Assembly (NCBI RefSeq): GCF_964340395.1
Contig: NC_135556.1
Location: 21,831,723 to 21,895,722 of the forward strand
Source: Glandiceps talaboti
Lineage: Eukaryota > Hemichordata > Enteropneusta > Spengelidae
Reading direction: 5' to 3'
DNA: 64,000 nucleotides
The notes under the pieces were generated by a model. That model was not told the DNA's origin. It made no database searches and saw nothing but the letters and a program-made list of their open reading frames with translations. The stretch's first letter is position 1. Every line of letters starts with the position of its first letter. The position numbers and the translations under genes are program-made. This document shows, piece after piece, positions 1 to 13,610 of the stretch.

Positions 1-181
1 GAATAAATCATGATGTCTTGGTAGAATCACATAGCAATATAGCTTCCACACGTTTAATTATATCACTTTGTGTTAAGTTACATAGGATAAAATTGAATTT
101 GATAAGACTAAATCTAATTAACCTAACACCATTTATTACATCTTTAATGAATGTTTGATTAGTGTCTATTTTACGTCGTGC

Positions 182-643
182 CACAGGGATCAGCGAGCAT
201 GTAATTGACTGATAAATCGATTGACTGATCAATCGATCGATCGGTTTGATTGATTCATTATTTGGTTGAATGATCGATCCATTGAATGATTAATTTTGTG
301 GTGAAATAAAACTTATTTTGTGTGTGATAATGATCAATTGACTCATTGATTTTTGTGTCTTTATTTCGTCAATAAAGAGAGAGTTATATACAGCTGAAAG
401 AGAGAAAAGTAGCCAGGGAAAGAAGAAAAAAGGGTTATATCACAAATATCAATGAGTCAATTCATCAATATCACACACAAAATAAGTTTTATTTCACCAC
501 AAAAATTAATCATTCAACCAAACAAAAAGTCAATCAATCAATCAATCGAGCAATCAATCAATCAATCGATCAATCAATCGATCGATCGATCGATCGATCA
601 ATCAATCAATCATCAGTCAAGTACATGCTCGCTGATCCCTGTG
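182..643. mobile_element. Palindromic MITE, copy 1 (462 bp)
   Basis: The element begins CACAGGGATCAGCGAGCATG and ends with the inverted counterpart GCTCGCTGATCCCTGTG. Inverted similarity continues inward through ATCA/ATCG-rich stretches and the subterminal motif TTTGGTTGAATGAT. Seven-base flanks GTCGTGC (175-181) and GTCCTGC (644-650) look like a target-site duplication with one mismatch. There is no transposase ORF, so it is non-autonomous. The right arm runs through an AATAAAGAGAGAG and CAGCTGAAAGAGAG segment, while the left arm is shorter. Compared with the relative at 24381-25104, this copy lacks the innermost palindrome and is therefore a deletion derivative. The superfamily is not assigned: the ends recall P- or hAT-type elements, but a 7-bp duplication does not settle it. 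Confidence 0.8.
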
Positions 644-650
644 GTCCTGC

Positions 651-3600
651 CAGGTATGGATCGAAACTTTTAGGTGGGCATCGTAAAGAATTGTCATCAT
701 TTAATACCGTAGAATTGTATGACCTTTGAACTGGGTCTATGCAGACTAGTGCACAGAGTCCTAGTTTCGACATCATAATGAATTACTAAATTAGATTATT
801 GCAACATTGTAGGTACAATGTATCAGTATTTGTTATTGTGATATAATTTAAGTTTGATTGATGTGATCTGATTAATGAAAACTTATTAATTTTATTGTTA
901 TTAAAGTATATGCATACAACCAACGGCACTTCCACTTAATGCAAAGATCATGTCCACCACACAACAGAGGAGAATATTTCCCATATACACATTATAAAGG
1001 ATAGCAAAAACATACTCCAACAGCTAATTAGAAATGTATTTCTGTCGTCTGTTTGTCAAATGTACATTTTTACCTCGTTAGACAGACATTGTGAACATCA
1101 GTTGCTAGAATGTACATGTCATTGACATAAGTAGTGCCCTCTCACACTATGACTTTTTTCTGATTGTGGCCAGCGTAATAATAGGCGATACTTGTCATGG
1201 TAGTACACATTGGGTAGCAATGCGTGTAATTTGAGCGACAATGTCTAATTCTTTAGCAGTAATTGGGTGACATTCACAGGGCACACTGCTAATTGGGTAA
1301 AGAGATACATTTCTCCTTTCTGTAACCAACAGCGTTATATTTGATTCAATTGGAAAAAAACAGTAAGCAATCCATGTAGAAAAGCTGGAATGCTCTTTCA
1401 ATAGGCGCCACTCTTGAAATATTCGATTAGTTTGAAATGTAATCAGGGTGTGGACAATAGTGAACGCTTAACGTCGTTCTGAGAATAGAAAATGAATATA
1501 TAGTAGAAATGAACGAACGCCTGACAGACAATTCGTAACTCAAGAAAGAACATCCAAGAACCACAAAGATTTACTATACCCTTTAAAGATGGTATACAAA
1601 TTTGTATCCAAACTAAAAAAAAGATTTCCTTCAATATATAAATTTGGGATTATACAATAATGTACAATTTTATCGACTATCATTAACTAGCATTGTTACC
1701 AAGAAGGGTTAACCTTTAAAAATCTGTTATGCCATGATATTACATGGATTTTTTTAAATGCACCGAATCGCTAGAGCAGAAAACATAAACGTGTATTCCG
1801 AAGTCCGCAAATTAGAGATGATGCTAATACATCTCAATACAATTACGATTAATGAAGCTACAAAACGGAAATTGACATATCAGTATCTTTCAAGAGATAT
1901 ATGGTTGATAAGAATCTCATTAAATCAGCATTTATGTCAGTGTATTGAAGCCAAAATCAACAAGCAAAACCATGCATGGCGCCCCGTTATATTTTGTGAT
2001 AATTTCCAGGGAGATCACACGTTGTCTAAGTGCCGTTTTTGTGGACTACATACAGTCACATAAGGAAGGTGTAGAAACCTGTTCCAACCATAATTATATT
2101 TAATATCTCCTAAACCACAATTTGTCAAATTCTTTGTTTGCAGCTAGATTGATTTTTATTGTATATTACAAGCCAAATTATACTCTTGTATTTGGTTTCA
2201 CGGAGGCCCAAATCAGTGTTTAATGGCCTATTAAACTGGCATATTTACAAACCATGAAATTGCTGAAATGAAACACACCAGTGATCCTAATAAACAGCTT
2301 CTACCACGAGTTACGTTGGTTATTTGTGTGATGAAAAAGTGATGTTTTCAATAATAAATATAATGACCCCTGCCCCATTTCCATGGATACCATGACTTTA
2401 AGTTGACCTTTTGCTTAAAAGTGTTCGCTGCACGCCATCATTGATCACAACAATTTTCCTCTTATTCTGGTAAAAATTTAATTATTTTCAACCGTGTCGC
2501 CTTGCTGAATAATTCAAGGACGCTGCGTTTCCTTGAATGCTCATTGAATGTGTAATGATCAATATGCCGCTAGATGCACAGGCTTGAACCTGGAGACCTG
2601 GAGACTTACAATATAAGTTGAACTCCGTCAACCCACTCTGATGATGGACGAGAAGCGTTAAACAGCTTTCCTCGAATACTAAACATTGAAACTATCAACA
2701 ATCTAATATGAAATATAAGCGATAAACAAGGGGGTTTTCCTTAAATCCATACCTGTCAAAAAAAAAGCTTGGACGATTCACCAACTAATATAGGATGATT
2801 AAGCTTATCGAAATATTTGCCATATTTTATCAAGAAATCCGTTGAAAGGTATTAGAGAAAATATTGGGGATTTTGATTACAGAAAGAATTGCTCAAGGCC
2901 CCATTAACTTTTTAAGTTGCAAGTTTGATCACAATGGAATAAATCTAAATCTCCTCAAAGAACTCTACTTGAGTAAATGTAGAATCCAAAAGAGATATTT
3001 ACTGAGGAGGTATGGACCAACAAGTCAACCTTTTTACCTCTGTGTAAATGTTTGTCAAAACTTCATGGACAAAATAGATGATACGAAATTAAAAAAATAA
3101 TAACATACTACAAACATGTTGTGTACAGTATGCTTAGTTTTAATCGGAACACTGTGGCAAATGGTAATGATAGAATGTTTAATAGAACGTAAAAATATAA
3201 AACAAAATACATGCTAATCTGTGTATGATGAAGAAATAAAACAAATCGTAATGTCCTCAATCCCAGATGCATGGACTCTTTTAATATAACAGAGTAATCA
3301 TATAAATAATTTCAGCCTCATAAAACAGTAAATTGCGGAAAGCGGTATTTGTACTTAGCAAGCTACTACTAATATATAAATGGCAAAATAATTTAGTGTG
3401 TGAATCTGATGAATGGGGAATAGAAAATGCAAAAACAATGTTATCAATTCTGTTACGGAATTGCTGTATTCCATCATTTGTATTCATTACTAATATTGCT
3501 TGATCAAATATATGACAACCGAAGAAAAACAAGTACTCTTAGAAATCAGGTTGATTACTATGGGGTTTTTACCTCGAATATAATAAATTATAGTACGTAT

Positions 3601-4207
3601 TAATCTACACTTTCCCAAAATAAGCTTTATCATAATAATACATTTGCAGCTAGCCGTCTAAAACATTTGCTAAACACTGACATTTGTGTATCATCACATT
3701 TGCACAGTATGAGTTTTAACGTCCTCTATGTCAATGTACTTGAAAATACTTGACCTACAAGTCATTAATTGTTTTTATTAAATTAAGGTTACGTCTCTTT
3801 CGTTTGCATTTTCAACTTTGTAATTGCACGAATAAGATAAAAGAATGACTGAACATGGGAGGGGTGAAAAATGTAAACGTAGTTGGTCAAATATTATGAT
3901 TATCAACTTAAATTTAATCAAGTTGAGGACAAGTTTTTCATTCTATGCTCCTTGTAAGGTAGACAGATGCTTGAAAAATAGTATTGGACATAGTAAAGGA
4001 TACCTACATGCCATACATGACCGTGCGATTGTTGCTTTATTCCATGTTGTTTATAATACCCCATACTGTGTGTGTGTTTTTGAAACTATGAAAGTTTTCA
4101 GATAACATTAAGTGTACATGGTAGGTTTCAAACATCAACGATACAAGTAAATATGTTAGTGTGTCAGAATTTTGCTAAAAGATTAAAGTTGACACAGATG
4201 GCAAACA
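651..4207. other. Gene-free stretch
   Basis: No recognisable gene. The longest ORF is 101 codons (1758-2063, plus strand). Its C-terminus carries a Cys/His cluster, CRFCGLH, but it matches no family I know and is probably chance. A short palindrome, GTTTAAT with ATTAAAC, sits near 2218-2237. No other structure is evident. Confidence 0.5.
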
Positions 4208-4245
4208 CACCCCCCCCCCCCCGCGGTGTGTTGGTGGAGGGGGCG
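4208..4245. repeat. Poly-C run followed by G-rich tract
   Basis: An uninterrupted run of about 14 cytosines ends in GCGG and is followed within 25 bp by GGTGGAGGGGGCG. The two tracts are complementary enough to pair, and either strand could form i-motif or quadruplex-like structures. No gene is adjacent. Confidence 0.6.
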
Positions 4246-4450
4246 TGAGAAAATAACTCATTAAAGTTAACATCTCTGTCCAATGTCACAGATTGATTAT
4301 TTCTATTGAGTTTAGAAGGGATTGCAATTCTTTCTCATAAAGGAAACACTTGTAAAGATTAAACAACGTACAAATATGTTTGCCAGAAGTTTTGACATAT
4401 TGAGTATAACCATGCAAGGGAGCGAGTTCAGTGCATATACGGAGTTAACG

Positions 4451-4608
4451 ATACAATACAATACAATACAATACAATACAATACAATACAATACAATACA
4501 ATACAATACAATACAATACTTTACTTATACAATACAATGCAATGCAATACAATGCAATACAATACAATACAATACAATACAATACAATACAATACAATAC
4601 AATACAAT
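4451..4608. repeat. (AATAC)n pentanucleotide array
   Basis: About 158 bp of AATAC/CAATA repeats, interrupted near 4520-4558 by TTTACTTAT and by single-base variants reading AATGC. The ORFs on both strands here are translations of the repeat and not genes. Confidence 0.97.
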
Positions 4609-4661
4609 TAATTAAACCTTCACATGAATTACCAAGAATACCATCATGGGGGGGGGGGTAA

Positions 4662-6405
4662 TCTATTAGTATGTCCTACCACTTTATAAAATCTCACCTT
4701 GCAGAATCAAGTTCTGCCAATTCCTCTAGCACAGCTTTCTTCAGAAATCATGGCTCCTATGGAATATCATCAAATAATATCAAACAAAATGCTCCTGTGG
4801 TGGCCAATGGTAGTTGCTGTCCCCTGTCGGACCTTTTTTTTATAAATATACAATGCAAGCCTGAACAATAGCCGTGCCAGGTAGACTAACAAGAAAGCTC
4901 GACTGGTTTATCAAGTGGTTATCTGCAGCTTAGCTGAGTAATTAAAAACAGGATACACCCAGATGAAAAGAATGCAATTGAATAATAAAAAAGGTTAAAA
5001 GATTTACATATACACAAAACCAGATTCGATGTAGTGTTCACATGTACTTTGAGGGCTTCCATACCCAGAAAGTAAATACGTTTACAGACACCGTAACCAA
5101 ACCAGGTATACCATACTTTCTACAATCAGGCTCGAAGACATGCAAAACAATCAGTGCATGGACAAACGGTAACAATAATAAAAAAAACTCAAAACACCAG
5201 CATGAAATATTTTACCAACAACGATATCAGAAAGGATGTTAAAGACCTTAACATTAGTGTATCTAAACTTCAGCTCAGTGATTGGGTTCCTGCATCAGGT
5301 GTGGACAGAGCATGATGAGACACAGACACACAGGAACGTATAGCATGACGCCGATGGTGCAGGGCTGAACAAGTGTGTCTTGGACAGAGACTCATTTGCA
5401 TGTTATAGAAAACCTTGGTTGAAGCAACCTGGTGTCTGATTCAGGCTAGTAATGGATGGCTGTGAACCAGTAGTAGCACCGATGCCTTTTTAAGAGCCGT
5501 CTTTTGAATGTTATTAGCCACCTGTGGTCTGGCATCAGTATTTGTTACTCACAGCTCCAAACACGTCTGTTTCGAACAATGTTATAATGTTACCTTCCAA
5601 TGCGTGGCACTGTGTCCAATTTTTACCTGTCAACATTTCAAAATAGGGACTGTAACATTAGACAGGTTTCGAACCATTGTGCCATAACCCCTTATAAGAT
5701 ATAGATATAGTAAGATAAACAGAATTACAGAATGTTGTTTGTGATATAGTTTACAACAGCTCTCTGTTGAAATATGGGTTTATTCGAGAAGGTGCTCGTG
5801 AAAATTAAGCATTATTATCATATTTGAGCTGTCACAGGTATTTCAAACGCTTATGGTCCGTCATTAATTAAAAGTGTGAACTTTTCATGCGAAAGGCGGA
5901 AATTCATTGAATGTAACTAAGTATGTCAGATTTGAAAATCCTAACATACTTGTGACATTATCACCATGACCAGTGAAAATAATTACATATGCAAGACAGG
6001 CGATATACCTTTGAAACGAAATAAAACCCGTCAACGTAATCATTCTGAACAGAAACAGCCTAAAGGTATGGATGTGAACCTTTTTTGAATGTTTACTCTT
6101 CAATATCGCTTAAAAGGTCTTGGTGATTTTAAAATATTACATTAGTTAGTAGGGAATTTAACAAACTACTTCCATCTCTATTTTGAACCTTGAAATGTGA
6201 ATTACACATCAACGAATGCAATTTTGTTTGAATAACATTCACACCTTAGTTTCATCTGAGATTATCTAACAATATACTGTTAACAAACTAAGCTAGTTTG
6301 AAATGATTTTTAGACGAGTGTAATGAAGTTACTGAACTCTGGAAACTCCGATGGATTTTTTACACTTACTCGGAAAAAACATCCACGTCTTAAAGGAATG
6401 GATTA
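4662..6405. other. Gene-free stretch
   Basis: No recognised gene. The part from about 5270 to 5480 is less AT-rich than its surroundings and could be an unidentified dispersed repeat. ORFs in this stretch are all shorter than 75 codons and show no domain. Confidence 0.4.
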
Positions 6406-6495
6406 CACAAAATTACATGTGAAAAGAAATAAATTGCACAAAATTACGTGAAGAGAAATAAATTGCACAAAATTACATGTAAAACAAAATCAAAT
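6406..6495. repeat. Three tandem units of ~30 bp
   Basis: CACAAAATTAC begins at 6406, 6437 and 6466. Each start is followed by a variant of GTGAAGAGAAATAAATTG, giving units of 31 and 29 bp and a third that decays after about 20 bp. Confidence 0.85.
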
Positions 6496-9400
6496 GTAAC
6501 CTAAATCCAATTATTTCCTCTTATTTAAACTATTTAGAAGCTTTGACGGTTTCGAATACATACTCAAAATCGTGCAACGTGAAGGCTGATCACTGCAGCA
6601 AAAGAATACAGACACATACCCACTTCAGCTTGTCCTCAACAACCACACAAACATGCCATGACCGGTTGTGATTTGTATCACGTTCATGTTATTAATTTAA
6701 AAGGAATACATCGAGTTTCTGTCCCTTAATTACATATAACATCACATTGGCTGGCAAGGACATTTCTCGATAAAAGTGTCGTTGCGCGGAAATAGGTTCA
6801 ACAACTCTCGAGATTGCAACATTCCCCGTAAGCAAATAATTATACTAATGGAAATATATTTCCAAATTACGTATTCCCTCATTTGTGTACTATGGAGATA
6901 ACAGTGATTTATCAAGTATCCCTATGTAATGTTGTCGGACATCCTCCAGCGCGCACAAAATGAGACAAGATTACCCTTCGACAACAAATCTAAATTTTAT
7001 AGACCAAAGCAATTCATCAATTTCTACAATTTTCAACGCATGGTAATTATAGGTAAAACCAAATATTATATTGATGTGCGTCAGTTCTTTGATGTGCGGT
7101 TGACAACATCTAACATTGCTATTAAAAAAGCAACACATGAACCTAAGGACTATTGCACATTTAAAATCCTACATTGATAGATAACGATGGCATTTTCTTT
7201 ATACAGAAAATAATTAGGGTTGTAGACTTTCACATACACCTCTAAGGTCCATCTAAGAAGTATTGATTGGAGACATTTCCGGTCGCTTGAAAGGGTTGCT
7301 GTCGTAGTATCATGTAATGTTTTTTATAATGACTCGAATTAAGCTTTGTCATCACAGCTGGGTGAAAAGCTAGATGATTAGTACATCATCGTAAGGTCAT
7401 GTTTACGAAGACAGGCTCGTATATAATAACACAAGTCACGAACATGTTCACAAAGATAACAGACTTTTTCGCAATTGTAAGTGTGAGGTTTTCCTTGCTG
7501 TCCTCAGGAGTCGTCTGTGGGAAATTACAAAGTCACAGGGCATAGATCTAATCGAAGATTACTTTTACTGAAATGTAGCTAACGGCCACTGTTGGTTATG
7601 TGCTGAGATATGTGCTGAAGTAGAACTCGAGTAATCATAGGACCAATGTCGCTGGTGAGAAGAAGTTTATCAATAAACGAAAAGTGCAAACCGATTACAA
7701 CATGTCCACAAATTTCCCCCAGGTCTGTCTCTGTACCACCCAAAATAGCATTCAGAACATTAGCGTACGTGATGTATCTCTATAATAGTCTGTGCTTTAT
7801 TCAGATCAGAAAATATAACAAAATCTGCAAATTATGTGGAAAATTATTTTCCGAAAAAGACGTGCCAAGAATCACCTAAGATATATTGAAGCACAAACTA
7901 ATGGAGCAGCTAAACAAACATGTCACCTACTAAGGAAAACCAAGTAGGGAGAAATATAATATGAGTGGGACTTTAAGAAAACCCAGATTATTATGTAATT
8001 ACGTTTTCATTCTATAGTAATTCCTGGAGGTAGCATAAAACTATCCAGTAAGTGTAAGTGCGTGCAAATCCCTACTGTTCGGTTTAATAGACTATAAATA
8101 ATTTCCGTGTCGCGGGATGTCTGATGTCGACAAATTTCTGTTGCAAACAGGCTACAGCCGAGTTGCCCTCTAAACAAAAGAGTATGGCTGTCAGCTTTGT
8201 GTAAATCGCTAAAGCTGGATATTACGGTGTACTTTGTATTTGAATTGCGAAATAAAGCTGTGCGAAAGCAATTACTTGTAAGGAAAATTACACAATATTG
8301 ATCTCTGTATTCCTTTGGGGTTCAATGTCAAGAAATGTATTGTAAACTGACTTTCCTATATAATCCCGAGTTCAATTTAGATGACCAATAAGCTAACAAA
8401 CAAACCAAAAAGTTTAATACACTAATTTGAAGTATGTCGCATATAGACGTGATTGGCACGTACCTTTAAGTTTAGGTTTCGCATATCCGAGTATACATTG
8501 ACATTTGTGATAAATTGTCTCTTTTTTGTTAGAACTAAATGAAAGGACAGTTTGATGTTTCAATCGACAGAAGGCTAACATCTAACTAATTAAATGTTAC
8601 TAGTCCCACTACTAAAACAACAAGGAATATCCAATATCCCATAATCAGTATCAGTAGTTTCAACTTGTCAAGAAATCTCTAGTCCTGAGTGATTTCCTAA
8701 ATGGCATTCTACAGTCGTCCTCGCCGTCAACTCATATGAAGGTATAAGGAGGAAAGTAATTGGAAAGGCAGAAGATGCTATTCCGTTGACAAGACTGTCT
8801 ATGCATGCTGTCACCATACTTTCTACTGCTATGATGGTTGATTTATTCTTACACAAGTATGTAATTTACTACTTTCAAGGAATCTTTGTGCAGACATATA
8901 CATCATGCAAATGAATTACCTCCGTCCTTATAAAATGCAAGTCACAGACGACGAAGAATAATAATTACAAAAAAATAATACGAATTTCTGTAAACAGTTT
9001 GACGAGGAGCCAGACGGTTAAATTGGTATGTCGCTAGTACATAGGACCATAATTTACTTTAGTTGCTAAATACTCAAAGTGATATTAGAAAACTAGCGAG
9101 AAGTGTCAGATACATTACATTTGTCCCTGATGTAGAACATGTCTCGCGCTTGCTGGCTTGACGAGGACTATGTTGGCTTAACCCTTGAATTAATATAATG
9201 GTGATTATCTAGATATTCTCTAGGGGTTAAGTATTGATCACATCTTGTCGCCATCTTTGTTATCGCGTCAAAATGATTTGACTTCTTGTCGCTATGTATA
9301 CCTTGAATAATAACTCTTCGCTTATCTTACTTACAATTAGTCCAAAGAATACAGACTTGTCGTGTCGTACGACAATAATCATCGGGAGACTGTTGCAGTG

Positions 9401-10854
9401 ACGCCCTCGAATGTCGATAACAGTGCGTGGACGGAGATCTGTTGTAACAACGATCACTTCTCTTGGACAACTCCATACGTCAATCCCTAAATTAATACAT
9501 GATCAAATTAAAGAGCATCTGTGTTAGTTTCATTTCTATCATCTGTCTTTTACAGTAGGATCTCGAGTAGTTTCTCTAAAGGAAGAGAAAGAAATTCACT
9601 AATGCATTTTGTCGTCATGTATGAATTTGGAAAGATCATGCCCTTGCACGCATAGGATATTGCGCACTAAACTTTCTTGGCAATATCAATTCCCTTCCTG
9701 AGAACCTGTCTGACTATCCATCCAGTAATGACAAATCAAGTCACGACTGACTGCTCACCTGCGTCTTTGTCGAGAACAGTCAACTCGAATACTATAAAAT
9801 AGCAACGTATACATTATACCATAAATATTATATATATTAAAAAATGTCTGAAAATTATGCCAAAGTTTATATTTTGACTAGAGAGACATGTCATGACTTT
9901 TACTGAACTACGCATACCACCCACTTTTACTGCAATAGCATGGTAGTAGTTTATTTGCGTTTCCAGGCCTCGGACCCATTTGCAAAGAAGTTACACTTCA
10001 AATTTCAAGTCAAGACTATTGATTACAGAATATAGAAAAGCTGAATTTAAAATATTAAGATCAATACTAAGTAAAATTGAATGATGTCAAAACAAGTGTT
10101 TATATATGCAGATTCTCAGCAAATATTAGCCATAATATCTTTACGACTCTTAAAACTTTAAGCCTTAAAAATATACATCTACAAAACAAGTTTCTAATGA
10201 CAACGTCCTCCTTGGATGGTACTCATCTTCTACCTTATTTGTTCTGCATATCTTACAAAATCTAATTCTGCAGTCTATCCATTTACGTGAACCAACTTCT
10301 AAATGCTAGACATTTACTGAATGGAGGTAACATTGGCTACTAATCCGCTTTTCGTTGCAAAAGGTAATCTTTTCTGAATTCCCCATAGATTTGTCGTTGT
10401 GAAAGCTCAGGATTTTGGAGTTAGAGACATTCAAACAACAAGTTTAATGCAATGCAAACCAATCAAGGTAGCAGCCGAGAGACTTCTTAGTATTACTTCA
10501 TCTCATACCAAAGCCTATAATATTTCAATTTTGGAACAGGAATCTGTGCTCAATTTTATCATAATCAAAATGAAAAGCAACTATGCCAAATTCAACGAGA
10601 CTTAAAGTAGGCGGGTAAAGGAATATGAGTGGTACATTAGTTCATCATGTTAACATGACTCTGTTACTAGGGATATTTGCATATTTGCACAGCAGGGATT
10701 TTACATTGTTTATCTCATTAATCCTGGCTTGGTATCGAGAACTTCTTGAGATAGTAATAGCAAGAAAGGTCCCTGGGCTAAACATGTAGCAGTCAGTGTG
10801 GACAAAATACATGTACATAAACATTGCGTAGGTCAACGTAAGCACTAAATCAAT
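6496..10854. other. Gene-free stretch
   Basis: No gene recognised on either strand. ORFs here are up to 82 codons (6929-7177) and have no recognisable domain. No long repeat was spotted by eye. Confidence 0.4.
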
Positions 10855-10855
10855 A

Positions 10856-10902
<47 letters not shown>

Positions 10903-10919
10903 ATATCTATCTATCTATC
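10855..10919. repeat. (ATCT)n microsatellite
   Basis: About 65 bp of ATCT repeats with a single ATAT interruption near 10901. Confidence 0.97.
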
Positions 10920-12355
10920 ACTAAGACTGGGATTTGTCTATGCAGTATACAGCATCCCTTGAAATGTGTACTCTGTTTTGATACCCATGCATATTTCTGT
11001 CTACTTATATCCACGTTTTAGTGAAGTGTTAAGTTTCTTATATTCATTGTACAAGGGTTGCGTTTTCCATAGTTAATCACGATGTTACCTAGTTAGGCTA
11101 ACATTTGTTCCGTGTCTTAACTGATGACCTATCATCATTTCTCAGATTCGGACGAATCAGTGTGTTTCAACCTTTAAATAGTGACCTCTAGTACACGATA
11201 TGGACAGAATTGACGCTGCAAAATATTGTAAAGTTCTCGAACGCCGAAATGTGTTTTAAATCTTTACTTGAGAATAGTTTTGTTACATGTTTTGGGGCCG
11301 TTAGTATAGTACTTGGATTAAACATTGTAAGAAAGACACCATGGGCAAATTGTCACTACATTAGGGACAATTGGAGCCTACATTTAAGCTACTTGTCTTT
11401 CTAGTATAAGAACTTTATAGATTTATAAAGTACTTCAAAGCCTCTTACTTAGATCTTACTAGAGAAATGATGGCTTGTCATTTTGACTGATGTATTTTTA
11501 GGAGAGATTTATATATGTGCGTGTTTCCAATCATAAAATATATCAGGGTACTTCACAATGTTTTCAATCAATCATTTCCGTTTGCCCCCGAGACACCATT
11601 CAACATATGTTAAATGTCTCGTATCATATTAATCAGGACAAATTCAAAACTAAACCTCAGAGTCTCTAAAACATTGCTACGAGACACAGCTGCAATGTTT
11701 TTAGTCGCCATATATTCTCATTAAAGATGATGACTAAATAGTAAAGAAGAAGGTATATGATTTAAAGTCATGATGTCTCGGTGCCCTGGATGATAATCTG
11801 TTTGAGTGCTACATTGATTTAAAGTTAAAGATATGCACTAGTTGTGTCACTTTTTTCAGCATGGCTGACGAGCCCTTCCTCTTTATTTAGTTCTGATGTT
11901 TTAATATGGTAAAATCCAGAATGATTGTCATGTGTGTGGATCTTTTTTTACAGCGAACTTTATATCACAAAGTAGTCGGGGAGGGAGGGGGGGGGGGGGG
12001 TTCATGAAAAGCATCTCATCTTACGATTGAAATGGCATGATATGACTGGAACTGGCCTTAAATCATCATTCCAGTTAATATTTTACGCTCCATTGTTGGG
12101 GATCGCACATGTTTTATCGAGGATAGAACGAAAGCAAATAACAAATGCTATAGACAACAAAAGTGCAAGTTCTCAATTCGGTTGATGTACCATCATTTTT
12201 ACAGCATCAGAAAGTTAACATTGTCAAAACTCAATTCTTATCGATCTAGCCGTTCATAGTGTGTGTACATTGTACAAAATGCCCGATACAAAGCTTCCGT
12301 TTCACCATTGTTTAACAAAGGTACAGATCCATTTTTAAAGTTAATTCAAAGATTT
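10920..12355. other. Gene-free stretch
   Basis: No gene recognised. A guanine-rich run (GGGGAGGGAGGG followed by a long G run) lies at about 11978-12000. The segment 11590-11710 holds two inversely oriented GAGACAC-like motifs of unknown meaning. Confidence 0.4.

Positions 12356-12430
<75 letters not shown>
12356..12430. repeat. (AAT)n microsatellite
   Basis: About 75 bp of perfect TAA/AAT repeats. Confidence 0.97.
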
Positions 12431-12431
<1 letters not shown>

Positions 12432-12957
12432 CAACTTAAGGAAATTCTCCATTTATAATCTGCTTATGTGACAAACATCTCATATATCTGATGTATGAAT
12501 TTACGCACTAATGACGTCTGCAGGTAATTTCTAGTGTAAACTTCGACGTCTGCCTCTGCATTGATCGCTGTAGCATGACTTGCTGCACTAACGAATGGCG
12601 TTAGGAATCGCACTAAAGCCAAGGGTAATGAATATAATTCTTCCATTGACATGCCACTTTGTTCACGATATCATGTCAAAAAATCCATAGGCGAGTAATC
12701 AATCACATGGCAAATTATCTCGTCTTTCAAAAGGTTGAAGAAGAGCCACATGTACAAATGTTCCAACGTTTAGTTTAGTTTTAGCCAAGGTCAGCACTTC
12801 AGATTGCAAGGTTCTCCATATGGTCAAATTTAAATATAATTACGCCTTAGGTAATCTTGGTTTTGGCAGGAACTATTATTACATATTAGGTTGTTACGGT
12901 GTAGAATATTTGATTGACAGCTGCGACTGTACTAAACTAATCATTTTTTTTTCATGA

Positions 12958-13057
12958 TGGTATGATGGGCGAATGTATAGAGTGGCTGGCTTGGAATCTG
13001 CATGTTACATGTTCGAACCCCATCGATTGTATGTTATTATTATTATTATTATTATTA
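12958..13057 (+). mobile_element. tRNA-derived SINE remnant
   Basis: A tRNA-like head at 12958-13030 has an A-box-like GGGCGAATGTATAGAGTGG and a B box, GTTCGAACCCC, at 13011-13021. It is followed directly by a (TTA)n tail at 13033-13057. The order of internal RNA polymerase III promoter, short body and simple-repeat tail is that of a truncated or very short SINE. It is not a functional tRNA, because I see no acceptor-stem pairing. Confidence 0.55.
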
Positions 13058-13249
13058 AACATACCATATGTTCATTACAACACACACGAGGACAATATAC
13101 AGCAAGCTAAAATCTTTTGTATCTTACATTGAATGGAGTATGTCCATTTGGGGAGGTAAGAGTGTGTGATAGAGTTAGTTCATCTTTTGGCAATGAATAG
13201 ATTAAAGTTGTCAAGTAGACAGCTGTACAATTAGCTGTCAGCGTCGTAA

Positions 13250-13610
13250 ACATTTACATGTCACGGAGACGAGTATCAAAGGCACTGAAGTGAAGTCGAA
13301 AACGTCGTGTTCTATCTAATTCATTAAAAGTACTTTTATTTGTCCCTTGTGACCTTCTTTCATGCAAATATATACCACAGTGAACGACGTTTTCGTCGCG
13401 TTGGGGCTGCACTTCCTGAAGCTCGACTCTTCGAAAGCACAAGTCTCCGGATCCTGCGACCATTCACTTTTACACGCGATGACGTCAATCATAATGACGT
13501 CACGAAAAGATGCAAACACGTCCATTTCAGAACTTTGCAATCAAAGTACCATACTCTTAAAGAAATATCAAACATATAAACTCGCCGCTAGATCAAAACA
13601 AAAGTAAAAT
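13250..13610. promoter_or_regulatory. CpG-richer patch with paired full CREs
   Basis: Two perfect palindromic cAMP-response elements, TGACGTCA, lie at 13480-13487 and 13495-13502, 15 bp apart start to start. The surrounding ~300 bp has more CpG than the AT-rich neighbourhood, including ACGACGTTTTCGTCGCG at 13384-13400. Full CREs are bound by CREB/ATF bZIP dimers in animals. ORFs of 69-81 codons overlap here on both strands with no recognisable domain. The patch may therefore be an enhancer or an unseen promoter, or an old repeat. Confidence 0.4.

Noticed and set aside
536-620. Stand-alone (ATCA/ATCG)n microsatellite or CRISPR-like array
   Set aside because: It lies inside the right arm of the palindromic MITE, and there are no unique spacers between fixed repeats.
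1758-2063. 101-codon ORF ending with a Cys-x-x-Cys-x-x-His cluster, considered as a zinc finger
   Set aside because: Spacing does not complete a known zinc-binding fold, and the rest matches nothing recognised.
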